From positions 6,916,560-6,980,559 of the forward strand of contig NC_056045.1 of NCBI RefSeq assembly GCF_004379255.2: a stretch of 64,000 bases of DNA. The letters are read 5' to 3'. The stretch's first letter is position 1; each line of letters opens with the position of its first letter. The DNA comes from Salvia splendens (Eukaryota > Streptophyta > Magnoliopsida > Lamiales > Lamiaceae). Below, in pieces: positions 1 through 12,606 of the stretch. A program made the translations under genes and the position numbers. Under the pieces are notes generated by a model, which was given only the letters and a program-made list of their open reading frames with translations, was not told the DNA's origin and ran no database searches.

Positions 1-83
1 GACAGTGGGGCCCTCAAATAGTGCTCAAATAGTAGTTAAGAGACGGTTTAAGGGACGGTATAGAGACAGCGTAGTGGATGGCC
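1..83. mobile_element. Right end of a PIF/Harbinger element (truncated by window edge)
   Basis: The motif series AGTTAAGAGACGG / GGGACGGTATAG closely matches the right end of the Harbinger element at 20477-22382. It ends at GGCC followed by TAA, as expected for a TWA target site. The rest lies outside the window. Confidence 0.6.
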
Positions 84-823
84 TAAGTCGTGTCAGGGGC
101 GTAGCCACTTGAGGAGGATTGGGTACAACCCCCCCCCCCCCCAACAAATATTTTTTATACTAATTTTTGCAAAATTTTTAATTTCCTTCCTTAATGCCCT
201 CTCTCAAACTCTAAAAATTTCTTTATAAATATATTTTTGTCCCTTCTAAATTGAATTCTTGGTTCCACCCTTGAGTTGTGTCGTACTCATGCATAACGCA
301 TACAAAAAAAATACAGGCCAATTGTAAGAGACACTTAAGGTCATTTTTACTTCGTTCTAGTTCCTTATAAAAAATTCAAATTTTAAGATGACAAAATAAG
401 GTTATTTCTTAGGTATTTACTAAATTGCTTTTCTAATTATATGAATGTACTAATATTAATTTAATTCTTTATATTCTTTTCAATCTATTTTAATCTTAAT
501 CATAATATTGAATTTTTATTGGATTCAAGTTATTGCTATTTCTAGTTATCAACGTTAACGATATTAAATCAATTATAAAAAAATTAAAGTTAAACCAATT
601 TTCTTATTATAATATTTTTGGGATGTTACAGTAAAGCTCTACTTATTTTGAAGCACTAGTGTTTAACCTGTACAATAAAACATCATTAATAAATAGACTT
701 CCACTAATTTCAATAGTAGTAGTAATTGCAAGAGTGCAAATTCTCAATTGAGAAGTATGTAGTTTAATCTTATTATGGGGCGAAAGTGCAATTTATCATA
801 GTTGAAGTTGTAAAAAAAAACCA
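84..823. other. AT-rich intergenic spacer
   Basis: No gene is visible. It contains a poly-C tract at about 128-142 next to a GGGGCGTAGCCAC motif of the kind found in dispersed plant repeats. No boundaries could be defined. Confidence 0.5.
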
Positions 824-829
824 CGATTT

Positions 830-920
830 TAGGGTTTTGTTCTCACAAACTGACTCTTACTCATAGCGGAGCAGCAGCCGTCGAAGAGCTTAACATACCG
901 CTGCTCGATTCCAAACCCTA
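830..920 (+). promoter_or_regulatory. Telo-box pair in the RPS18 leader
   Basis: A reverse telo-box (TAGGGTTT, 830-837) and a forward telo-box (AAACCCTA, 913-920) flank the presumed transcript start. The second lies 3 bp before the ATG at 924. Telo-boxes are established promoter elements of plant ribosomal protein genes, which fits the gene that follows. Confidence 0.6.
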
Positions 921-923
921 AAA

Positions 924-2692
<1,769 letters not shown>

Positions 2693-2854
2693 TAGGCTTT
2701 GCAAGAGACATGAACCGACTCCTCTTGTCTTTGTTTTGGATCCGAATATTGTGTTTCAATTTTAATTTTGATCATGGTTTTAAGACAGTAAATCTGGTAA
2801 GGAACTTGTAGTCTGTCTCTTTGTTTCTTTAATTTTCTACTTTAGAAAGTGGAG

Positions 2855-3591
2855 CAGTGATGTTAGGGTCGCGGGACGCACCGGGTCGATGAGGTGAAAA
2901 TTCGGGTCGCGGGTCGATGAGTCGACGCGGTAGAGAGACCCACGAATCTAGGCTTATTTTTTGCCTTTTAATATTAAATCAAATGATATATTGATCTAAT
3001 GTTTATAATATATCAAATAATATAAATGTAGATGTAATTCATGTGAATAGAGATAAAGTGGAAAATAGAAATTATCAAAAATATCAAAACAATTCATAAG
3101 TCATAACACAAAATAAATAATTGAAACCATTGTCTGAAAATATTAAAAGAAAGGAATATATGAAGGGTGGCAGCAAAAGATCTTTGAACCGAATTCTAAA
3201 GTGTAGAAAGTAGGTTTGAAAAGTTTGATGTGGTGCATACATATGTATAGAGAATTGAGATTGAGAAAGTCAGAAAACGTGTGATATATTTGAGAAAATA
3301 AGAGAGAGCAGATTTTTAGGTAAGTTTTACTTTTATATTATGTTTATTTTAGTAAAAACAAATCAGCATCGAAGGGAAAGATTTACATAAAAAAGATTTA
3401 GGGATTTATCTTAAAACATGACTGCGCAGCATGTGTTTGGGCGACCCAGCCGACACACTCGACCCGGGCGACCCAGGCGACTCAGTGGCGACCCTGTATG
3501 TCGATCAACCCACCCATGTTGGGGCAGTGATGGTCTTGACCTAGGTGACCCGGGCGACCCGAGCGGCCCGAACGACATTTTGACAACACTG
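2855..3591. mobile_element. Non-autonomous hAT element, 737 bp
   Basis: Bounded by CAGTGATGTTA on the left and ...TGACAACACTG on the right (inverted), with an exact 8-bp target duplication AAGTGGAG at 2847-2854 and 3592-3599. Subterminal regions carry arrays of GGGTCGCGGGTCG on the left and CGACCCGGGCGACCC on the right, typical of transposase-binding subterminal repeats. The 500-bp AT-rich core has no transposase. It lies just downstream of RPS18. Confidence 0.85.
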
Positions 3592-3599
3592 AAGTGGAG

Positions 3600-5461
3600 T
3601 AATTTATTCCATTTTTTCGAAGGTTGATATGCGTTTGTTCAATTTGAAATTTTTATTTATTTATGTCATTGTATGAAACGGTTTACTTTTTGATTTGCTG
3701 AGCCTCCTTAAAAAATCATCGAATTAGAATATCTATCTTCTATTTTAAATTTAACTTTGGATAATTGCAAATTAACATTTTGCCGATGTAGCTACTTGTA
3801 TTTGATTTGAAATTTGAAATTACAAAAATTCAAGTTTTACAATTACTTTATTAACTTCATTATAATATTATTCAACACTTGTATTGATTAGAATATAGTG
3901 ATTTTTTCAAATATAAACTCTCGTCCATGAAAAGTAGACAAGTTTTACCATTTTGTTTCTATCCACCAAAAATAGACTAAGTTCAAAAAGGAAAGTTTTC
4001 AACCAATACTAACCCTAAATATCATTCTAATTGTGGACCTCATAATCCACTAACACTCATTTCACTGCATTTTCTCTCTCTATCTCTTACTTTACCAATT
4101 ACTAGTATTAACCCACGTGCTATGTCATGACATAATAGTTTCAAATAATGAATACAGAATATATAAATATATAGTATAAAATAAGAATTTAAAGGAATGT
4201 GAAGATTTTTAAAAGATAATTTGAAAAATATATATGGAATATAAACATATCCAAATTAAATATATAAATAATTTAAATCATAAAAATTTTAAACATCTTT
4301 GAGAAATCAAGTTAGAAATTTTGTATTAATCACATTTTAGTTGACTATTTATTTCTTTTGTTTAATTTCAGAGCATAGCATAACTTGATATACATGGCCA
4401 AAGATTAAATGAATTTTTTATATTGGAAAGAATAAATTTCTTACTTCCCGCCACATATACGTATAAAAAGTAAATTATCACTTAAAATAACGATAATATT
4501 TTATGCATCTTGGTTATTTTGAATAAGGTGACAATTTACACTACTATTTATATTAAGAAGTTATACAAACTTTATAAGTTAGATTTTATTTTAAATTTAT
4601 ATAGTTTCATCTTATTATGTAGTTTAATCTATAAACTTAGTAGTATTGTATAATTAATTAGAGAGGAATTAAAATATATGAATTAAGAACTTTAATTGAG
4701 TAAATATTGGATGGAAATTGTAAACATTACATATTTGTATTGTTGTTTAGCATGTGAATTAATTCGGAGAAAACGTATTCCAGTAAAGGATTAAATTTCA
4801 ATTTTAACCTAAATAGAAGACAAACTAAACTCTCTAGCACAATTCCAATTTTAACCCAAAATATAAGGCTAATTAATATATAAATTTAATAAATTAATTA
4901 TAAAAAAATTAATGGTAGGCACTGTTTAAATGTGTTCTAAAACTTCTTCAAGAAGCTACCATTTTATTGGATCATTATTTGTCCATTGTTTTTGCCTTCA
5001 ATTGTTTTTGGAGAAAAGACACTTCATTTTTCGTTTTCCCTCCAAAAAGGGCATCAACGTTTTTTCACCCAACTTGCATTTTAGATTATGATAGATGGAT
5101 ATATTAAAATCCGTGGCATTCACAATCTTGTCTTTTTTTCGTGCATTGAGGGAGTATAAATTTAGATGACGTGATAAATGTGATATCCTAAAGTGACAGA
5201 TATGCAAAAGAATATAATTAGGGTTTTGTTGTTTATACTTTTATTTTTATTAATGTACATAAAATTGAGTTTGATGTAATTTTATTGATTAGCTAGCTAA
5301 TAGAGGCGAAACCAAGATTTTGACACTGGCCCAAGTTAATGTGATAACCTAAAGTGACAGATATGCAAAAGAATATTCAAAATGTCGGCATCGGAGAATA
5401 TTCAAAATAATAAATAGGGAGTATAAAAAATTTATAAATATAATAATGGGTGAAAATTATA
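3600..5461. other. AT-rich intergenic region with a 40-bp direct repeat
   Basis: No gene recognised. A roughly 40-bp segment around CCTAAAGTGACAGATATGC is present at about 5176-5215 and again at about 5338-5377 with few differences. The rest is AT-rich with fragments of old MITE-like sequence near 3890-4130. Confidence 0.5.
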
Positions 5462-5729
5462 CTTTCTTCGTCCCAGCTAAGATAACACTTTCATTTATAG
5501 TTTGTACCAATTAAGATGACCCATTTCTATTTATGATAATTCTCCCTCTCCAATTAATACATTCAACCACTTTTTTCTCATCCAATTAATATACATCATT
5601 TAACTCTCTTTATCTCTCCATTTAATACGCACACACATCTTTTCTCTCTCAAATTAAACACATCAACCAACAGCTTCTAAAATCCCGTCTCGACTAAAAA
5701 ATGTGTTATCTTAACCGTGACGGAATGAG
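5462..5729. mobile_element. Stowaway-type MITE
   Basis: The ends CTTTCTTCGTCCCAGCTAAG and, on the other strand, CTCATTCCGTCACGGTTAAG are inverted repeats about 27 bp long. TA dinucleotides flank both ends. The interior is AT-rich and non-coding. Confidence 0.75.
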
Positions 5730-6899
5730 TATTATTTTTATGATGATTAATGCGCAAGTACACATTTTAAAATATGTTTATTTGAAAAGAATAAAGAATC
5801 TGGAACATCTACATGTTTGTGAGTATATTGATCTAAGATCATTCATAATAGAGGACGATAATCTACGGATTTTATCGTCCCCTATTGCCCCTACGTACTG
5901 ATGTATACAGCACGCCGAACGCCGAACGCAATCAGTGGTCGATCGACGCCTATTGCAAACCCGACCACCAATAAAACTGCCAACCACCGATAAAACTTAT
6001 TTTGGGATCGAGTGTCTAAGATTTTTCTATCTACTATATTTTTCCTCTTTCCGTTCCGTTAAATTAATCTGTCTCCATAAATATTATTTCATCTCTTTTT
6101 TTCTCATTCTCGTTTTGGGACGGATCCGTCTGAAAAAATGACATGTTATCACATTAAATTACTCACATTTTATTAAAACTGTGAGTATATATACTCAAAC
6201 AATACATTGATCTTTCTTCACATTTATATCATACACTGATGTTATATTAGAGTTAAATGTCAGTTCAAAAGTCCTATACTCATACTTCTATTAAGTACAA
6301 TAATGGTGATTTGCTCCTATTATAACTCACGGAAGTTGTTATACGCAAATACTTAAACATGATTCTAAAAAGTAAATTTCAAATTACTAATGAAGTTTAA
6401 TTATTGAAGAAATTAATTAAAACAACTTATTCAAAAGATAATTGACAAAAATAAATTGAGTAGAAATTACAAAAATAAATAAAGTAGAAATTATTTATTT
6501 TATTGTATATAAATTTATTTTGATGTTAATACTCTAACAATTAATTGCATTATTTATATTATTAATTTATCTGATGTGTTTTATTCATTTAAAATTTGGA
6601 AATGAAAAAACCGAATCAAAGTTTATGTAATTATAAATTAGTGATAATAATAATAATATGTATATTAGTCAATTATTATAATAGTACAGTGAAGGCTGAA
6701 GCACTAATTTGATGAAAGAATAGAAAATTTAAAAACTGCATGAAACAATTAAAAATAGAGGTGGCAAATATTAACATTTAAGTACTAATTTGTTGAAGGA
6801 ATAGAGAATTTAAAAAGTGCATGAAATAATTAAAAATAGTGGCGGCAGTTTTCCCACTAAAATAGAATTAGAAATAGTGGCGGTACTTAATCAATATTT
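5730..6899. other. Intergenic AT-rich region
   Basis: No gene found. A GC-richer island at about 5840-6010 (GAACGCCGAACGC, CACCGATAAAAC) looks like part of a dispersed repeat but has no recognisable ends. Confidence 0.4.
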
Positions 6900-7181
6900 T
6901 ATCACGCCGCCTCTCTCTCGCCTTGTCTCTACACCTTCTCGGCTGAAAAAATTATAGTAGAAGCTTCAGATTACTCAGAAAAGGTGAGGAGTGTTCTGGT
7001 ATTTTTATCATCCTTGCTCTATTTACAGATTGTTATGACGCTTCTTTTTAATTCTCTACATTTTGTTGTGTAATTGAATTTTTGAATCGTTCAATTCGCA
7101 TATGAAATTTGTAGAGACTTTGTCCGTTATATCAAATTTATTATATTTTAATTTATACATTAATTTTTGTTTTATAAACAG

Positions 7182-7844
7182 GTAGCTATGGCAGAATATA
7201 GGGATCAACTTTCGGAAGGTTCTGAAGATGTAATCGCTCCAAATGATATATTTGCCCAAGTCGTAGGGAAGGACAAACCTGGTCAAGTAAGAATGATGGG
7301 TCAAGGAGTGTGTCCCTCAGATGTGTGGAATGGAACTCCTATAAACACATCAGATCGTTTACTGAGTGAGTATAGAGAAAAAATTGCACGACTAGAGGCA
7401 ATGCTTGGAGCACAACAAAGACCTTGTGCTTCACAAGCAGACGGAAGGTCAAATGCGATAGCATCTGAATCTCTTTCACTACGTTCTACGACGGCTGAAA
7501 CTGACCAGGTATCTTTATTTTTTTTATAGTTCTGACTTCTGAAATATATATCACAGTCATATATATAGATTTAAAATACTTATTTATTTATATATTTTGG
7601 TTTCTTGGAGGTTGGAAAATATGTTTCTTTGAGAAGTATTCTCACGAAGAAAATCGTTGCTAAAGGATTTATTCAGAGCATTGATCCAAATAAAAAAGTT
7701 GGGGGACAAATGTTAGGATTGAATTGGTGTGAAATTAATGTTAAAGTTGTGATTGAGCCAAAGGAATAATTGATTAGGCCTTATGGCAACTTTCAAGAGC
7801 TTTCCCAGACAGTTGTTGATATGATTGCTTGACCATGTTCCTTG
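7182..7844 (+). pseudogene. CACTA/En-Spm-type plant transposase relic (C-terminal part)
   Basis: Two exons can be read. 7182-7508 holds an ATG at 7188 and the motif VRMMGQGVCPSDVW followed by a short coiled segment (RLEAMLGAQQRP). 7611-7844 holds IVAKGFIQSIDPNKKVGGQM and LNWCEINVKVVIEPKE. This order matches, from memory, the plant Ptta/En/Spm transposase family. A TAA at 7767-7769 and a downstream TGA interrupt the second exon, so it is broken. A possible 5' leader exon ends near 6980 (CAGAAAAG|GTGAGG), and more exon-like pieces follow near 7931 and 8362. No CACTA ends were located. Confidence 0.65.
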
Positions 7845-8710
7845 GTATTCTCTATCAATTATTTACTACTATATTATTACTAAATGCATTTTAGTTTGAT
7901 TCTAAGTATATTTTCATCTTATATATGTAGGTGACTCCCATTGAGTAGTGACAATTTCTTGATTCACATATGGATTCAAGGTAATCTATTGTTAATTAGT
8001 TAACTAATTATGTTGATTACATGATCAATCTTGGTTTATACTTTTAATTATGTTACTTATATTACAGATTCATGTTAAGTCCTACTTTTTTTCACAAGTT
8101 TTATTTATGACTGCAATATTTTATATTTTATTTGTTTAGTGTTTCTTTCAATATTAATTAATTTGTTAATTAAGTAGGCTTTTCTGTTTAGATGTTTAAT
8201 ATTAAGTAGACTTTCAATGTTAATTAACTTTTCTGTTTAGTGTTTCTTTCAATGTTAATTAATTTATTCTAGGAAGTTGATTTATTTGAGGTTTTATTCT
8301 ATAGAACACATGTAACTTTTCAAATCATGATAGTAATTTAAAATTTTTAAATTTTTTTGCAGGGCACGTTGCAGAGGAACTTGTTCTTTCGACGAATAGG
8401 AAGAAGAGGCTCACATATATAAAGAGAGAAGCAATTTACCTACAAATGTGTTATGCTCTTTATAATAGATTATGCTTTATAGTATGTACTAGTATGCTCA
8501 CATAGTTTAAGAAGAAAATGAATTGACATTTCATATTGTTGGAATGCATGTTTAGAGTTTTGAAATACTTTGAATTTTTATATATTTGAATGTTAATTTT
8601 ATTTACATGATTTGTTGATAAAAGTTTGTTGGATTATTAAATTTAGTTTATTATTGTATTTTGTATATGGAATGGAAGTAACAAAAATAATTATATATTT
8701 TAAAAATATA

Positions 8711-8912
8711 CTCCCTCCGTCCCATTAAATATGCAACATTTGTTTTTCGGCCCGAGATTTTATGTAGTGTTGTTTTGTGAGTTAATGAAGAGAGAGTAAA
8801 GTAAGAGAGAAGAAAAAGTAGAGAGAGTATTGTTTCCATTTTTAGAAGCGTTTCATTTTTAATGGGACAGACCAAAAAGGAAAACGTTTCATTTCTAATG
8901 GGACAGATGGAG
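8711..8912. mobile_element. Stowaway-type MITE
   Basis: Starts CTCCCTCCGTCCCATTAAAT and ends ATTTCTAATGGGACAGATGGAG, inverted, with TA on each side. About 200 bp, no coding capacity. Confidence 0.85.
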
Positions 8913-8914
8913 TA

Positions 8915-9480
8915 TAATTTTAAGAATTTAAAGGATGAAATTATATTTTTTTAATATTCGAAGGACCAGTGTATAAATTATGGAAATTCGTAGGTGAAAT
9001 TGTAAATTACATACAATCAGGGGGGTAATGTAATTAGAACCATTCACATGTGATATTTTTAATATTTTTCATACGTACTAAGATAGTGTGATCTCAGATT
9101 ATGTCTTATGACATTCTCGAATGACACTACAAGTAATTTTACATTACGTTTCCAAGTTAATAGTAGACCCTCTATCCTTTCACTCAAACTATTATTACAT
9201 CTTTTGTTATCACACTTGCACCCACAGTGATTATAGATGAAGTGATAAAAAAATATATATCCTGACATTTTTAAGTGTGATGAAATGATGATTTTTTTGT
9301 AGGGAGGATAATTTTAAATTTAAATTATTAAATATAATATTCAAATATTCGGTCCAAACTTGATCTTGAATAAAAAAAAGTGAATTTTAAAAAATTTTGA
9401 TTTGCCATATGGAAGTTGAAAATTGTGACAAGTGGATAGACTCCACCGCCAAAATCCCCTAAAAATAAAATCAATTTTCA
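8915..9480. other. Intergenic region upstream of the SMP gene
   Basis: AT-rich; presumably includes the promoter of the gene at 9503. No clear element identified. Confidence 0.4.
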
Positions 9481-9502
9481 CTCTTAGTAGGAACAGGTAA
9501 GA

Positions 9503-10002
9503 ATGAACAAGGGAGTCGGAGAAGCCAAAAAAGTTTGCATCCATCAAATACGGCAACGTTTTCGACGTCTCCGGCGAGCTCGCCGCCAAAGACATAACAC
9601 CACAAGACGCTGCCGCCGTAGAGTCGGCGGAGAAGAGCATGTTTGGGGAGACGCAGAAGAGCGGGATGGCAAGCGTGATGAAATCGGTGGCGGAGCTCAA
9701 CGAGGAGCGCGGCGTTGTTGGGCACGACGACACCACCGAAACCATTAGAGAAGGCGGAACTCAAATCACAGAGACCACCGTCGTTGGCCATCGTGTTATT
9801 TCCAAATCCATCGGCCGACAAGTTAGTTACTACTCCCTCCGTTCCTTGTTAATCGAATCATTTTTCTATTTTAGAAAAATTATAAGATAATCGAGTCTCT
9901 TACTTGAATTATTATTTTCATTTCCGACCCAATTTATTTGATGCAAAACTAAATCATGTCATTTTTTTGTAGTTTTTTGGGCGATTTGCTATGGATGAAT
10001 GA
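9503..10002 (+). pseudogene. Seed maturation protein (SMP/LEA) gene, start frameshifted
   Basis: The 9504-9821 frame encodes an SMP domain: NVFDVSGELAAKDITPQDAA, SAEKSMFGETQKSGMASVMK, AELNEERGVVGHD and ITETTVVGHRVISKSIGRQ. SMP proteins are hydrophilic LEA-type proteins of the maturing, desiccating seed. A GT at 9822 and a pyrimidine-rich TTTTTTTGTAG at 9962-9972 define an intron. The short exon 9973-10002 adds FFGRFAMDE and a TGA, giving a single-domain protein of about 110 aa. The only suitable ATG (9503-9505) is one base out of frame: ATGAACAAGG where ATGACAAGG would continue the domain. Either a 1-bp insertion has broken the gene, or this is a sequencing error. A one-ended Stowaway MITE begins in the intron at 9833. 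Confidence 0.7.
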
Positions 10003-10368
10003 TGATCAAGAATGGAAGGATTACTCATAATGCAATTCCAAAATCGTTTTATTTTCTTTCTTTTATCGAATTTTATTATGTACACTATTATGGCTCTTTG
10101 TAAACTTTGTTCTATTTCTTTTGAAAGGAAAATAACTCCTTGTAAAATCCAGAGTCTCTCAAGACTATTATTGACCATAAAAGTCGATCAAAATAAAACC
10201 TAACAAAGTGTCCAACAAAACCTTTGATCCATAGCCCAATAAAATGAGGTTTTTTCAGGCCTTGCAACTGTATAAACAAGATGTTCAAATCTTATTGTCA
10301 AATCTAAACAAAACGGAATGCCATCCAGCTTATTATGTTCTTCTGTTAAATTTATTTATTACGGAGTA

Positions 10369-10630
10369 CTCCCCTGTCTTTTTAAAAATAGCAACTATTT
10401 CTCTTTTAGGTTGTTTCTTAAAATTAACAACTTTAGAATCTTTCTATTTTAGGACATGGACCTCATAATTCACTAACTCTATTTTCACTACTTTTTCTCT
10501 TTTTCTCTTTTATTTTACTCATTTTTCTTTTCATCTTTCTTATTTTACCAATTCTTCGCACTTACTTTATTAATTTTGCATTATAACCCGTGCCATTTCA
10601 AATGTTTCTATTTTTTTAATACGGAGGGCG
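10369..10630. mobile_element. Stowaway-type MITE
   Basis: Ends CTCCCCTGTCTTTTTAAAAA and, inverted, CGCCCTCCGTATTAAAAAAA are imperfect inverted repeats flanked by TA. A truncated relative follows at about 10664-10745. Confidence 0.65.
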
Positions 10631-10892
10631 TAGTATATATTGCATTAGTTCATTTATAACATACTCTCTCCGTCCATAAAAATATGTGTACTTTTCATTT
10701 TCGCTCGTCCCACAAAAATATGTGCATTCTATTTTTAGAAAGTTATACTCCCTCCGTCCCTTAAATTTTTTCTCACTTTGACTAGACATGGATTTTAAGA
10801 AATGTAATGAAAAGTGAGTTGAAAATGTTAGTGGAATGTAGGTCCTATTTTTATATATTAGTTTTATAATAAAATGTGAGTAGGGTGTGTTA

Positions 10893-11767
10893 GGGCATCA
10901 GCAGTGGGGCGACGTAAGGCGCGCCCTATGGCGCGCCACGTCATAAGTTTTATCCTCCTACCTCCCCACCTGCAGTGGCGCGCCCTATGGCGCGCCACAT
11001 CATAATTTTTTTAATATTTACAAAATCCATACGAATTTAAAAAAACTAATAAATTAAAATACGAATTTCAAAAACTTCATTTCATCACGTGAAGACAATG
11101 TCCGAACAATGCTGAGAAAAAGGTACCGCGACATTCTAAACCGGCGGCGGAAAACATACTGGCCCCATCGTGATTGATCGGCAAAATAGTCTTCAACCAG
11201 ACGTTTCTGAGCTTCCGGGTGGTCGCGTCGGACATACGTCCTATGTCGAATAGGCCTATGGACTTGCTCAGCCGCCGCTGCCGCCGCCTCCTTCTCGCGC
11301 TGCATTGCCGCATAGCATGCCGCCATGGCCTCTTCAACGGCTGCATCTAATGCTTCTGACGTCGAACTACCGGACTCAGACGAACTAGAACTATTGGTGT
11401 CGTCGCCGAGATTCATTTTGGTTGGATGTTGAGAGAGAATATGTAAAGAGATAGTCGATATGTTTGTATGTACAAATGAATGAGAAACGAGATTTAAATA
11501 GAAAATAAAAAACGCGTGCCATCGTCCGCGTAGCCCGCAGTGGGGCGGACGATGGCCTATCGTCCGCGGCCATTGTCCGTGTAGGCCGCAATGGGGCGAA
11601 CGATGGCGTGGACGATGGACATTGTCCGCGCTATACTCCGCGCCCTTAGTATAGGGCGCGACGATCGTCCGCGGCCTATGTCACGCACCCGCAATGGAGC
11701 GGACGATGGAGGGCGTGGACGATGCGCGCCATCGGGCGTGCCATCGTCCGCCCCATTGCGGATGGCC
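10893..11767 (-). mobile_element. PIF/Harbinger deletion derivative, 875 bp
   Basis: TTA target duplication at 10890-10892 and 11768-11770. The ends GGGCATCAGCAGTGGGGCG and, inverted, GGCCATCCGCAATGGGGCG match closely. Subterminal GCGCGCC and GCGGACGATGG motifs are repeated several times. It carries only the 5' part of a transposase gene on the minus strand. Confidence 0.85.
11054..11416 (-). pseudogene. Harbinger transposase, N-terminal fragment only
   Basis: True ATG at 11414-11416. After an acidic/Ser-rich start the protein reads YVRRDHPEAQKRLVEDYFAD and FRRRFRMSRYLFLSIVRTLS, the conserved N-terminal block also seen in the transposases at 46686 and 52440. It ends after about 120 aa, before any catalytic DDE residue, because the element is internally deleted. 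It cannot encode an active enzyme. Confidence 0.8.
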
Positions 11768-12171
11768 TTAGTGGAATATGGGGTTCATTACCAAAAATGG
11801 TAAAAAACTGAAATGGGATAAATTTTATGTGACAGACAAAAATGTAAAAATGGGATAAACTTTTAGGGACAGAGGGAGTATCAAACAGAGTATTAATTTA
11901 ATAATGTAGGTTCCACTATCCACTAACACTACTTTAACTACCATTCTCCTCATCTCCCTTACTTTAACATACCGTTCTCCTCATCTCTCTTACTTTACCA
12001 ATTTTGTCTTAACTACCGTGTCATACCTATTGCCCAAAGTTTATTTTTATCATAAGTATCGTCCACTATTTAAAGAGCCATTTTAACGACACTGGTTTTA
12101 TGAAATTGTTTGACTTGTGCAGAAAAGTAAAGGGAGAAAGTGTGTGCGATGTGTGGCCAATTTAAAGGGAG

Positions 12172-12591
12172 TATTAGTTTTATATTAGATTGTGAGTGTA
12201 AAAAGTTGGTGGGATGTGAGATCCACGTACTAAAAGTGGAATAAATAAAGTAAATGGTTGTATAAATCATGGACAAACCAAAATTGCAAAAGGATTCATT
12301 AAATCGTGGACAGAGGGGTACTATTAATTTAATAAGTATGTTAGTCCATGATTGTGAGTGTAAAAAGTGTACATAGGGGTACTATTAATAAGTACTATTA
12401 ATCTAATATATTAGTTTTATATTAGATTGTGAGTGTAAAAAGTTGGTGGGATGTGAGATCCACGTACTAAAAGTGGAATAAATAAAGTAAATGGTTGTAT
12501 AAATCATGGACAAACCAAAATTGCAAAAGGATTCATTAAATCGTGGACAGAGGGGTACTATTAATTTATTAAGTATGTTAGTCCATGATTG
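12172..12591. repeat. Direct repeat of 183 bp (two copies)
   Basis: 12172-12354 recurs at 12409-12591 (offset 237 bp) with about one visible difference. The unit contains TGTGAGTGTAAAAAGTTGG and ATTCATTAAATCGTGGACAG, MITE-like AT-rich sequence. The copies are separated by 54 bp. A local duplication immediately left of the MULE at 12607. Confidence 0.85.
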
Positions 12592-12606
12592 AGACAGTAT
12601 ATTATA

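Larger units (their letters stand above)
10748..11878. mobile_element. Stowaway MITE split by a Harbinger insertion
   Basis: Left end CTCCCTCCGTCCCTTAAATT and right end TTAGGGACAGAGGGAG are inverted and flanked by TA. The MITE's own sequence is 10748-10889 plus 11771-11878. The middle is the Harbinger element described separately. Confidence 0.8.

Noticed and set aside
3418..3627. 69-codon frame with Arg/Pro/Gly repeats
   Set aside because: It is the subterminal CGACCCGGGCGACCC array of the hAT element at 2855-3591.
12598..12606. Concern that the 9-bp MULE duplication TATATTATA is chance in AT-rich DNA
   Set aside because: Kept as a TSD because it abuts both TIR ends exactly and has the family-typical length, but the AT-only sequence lowers its weight.
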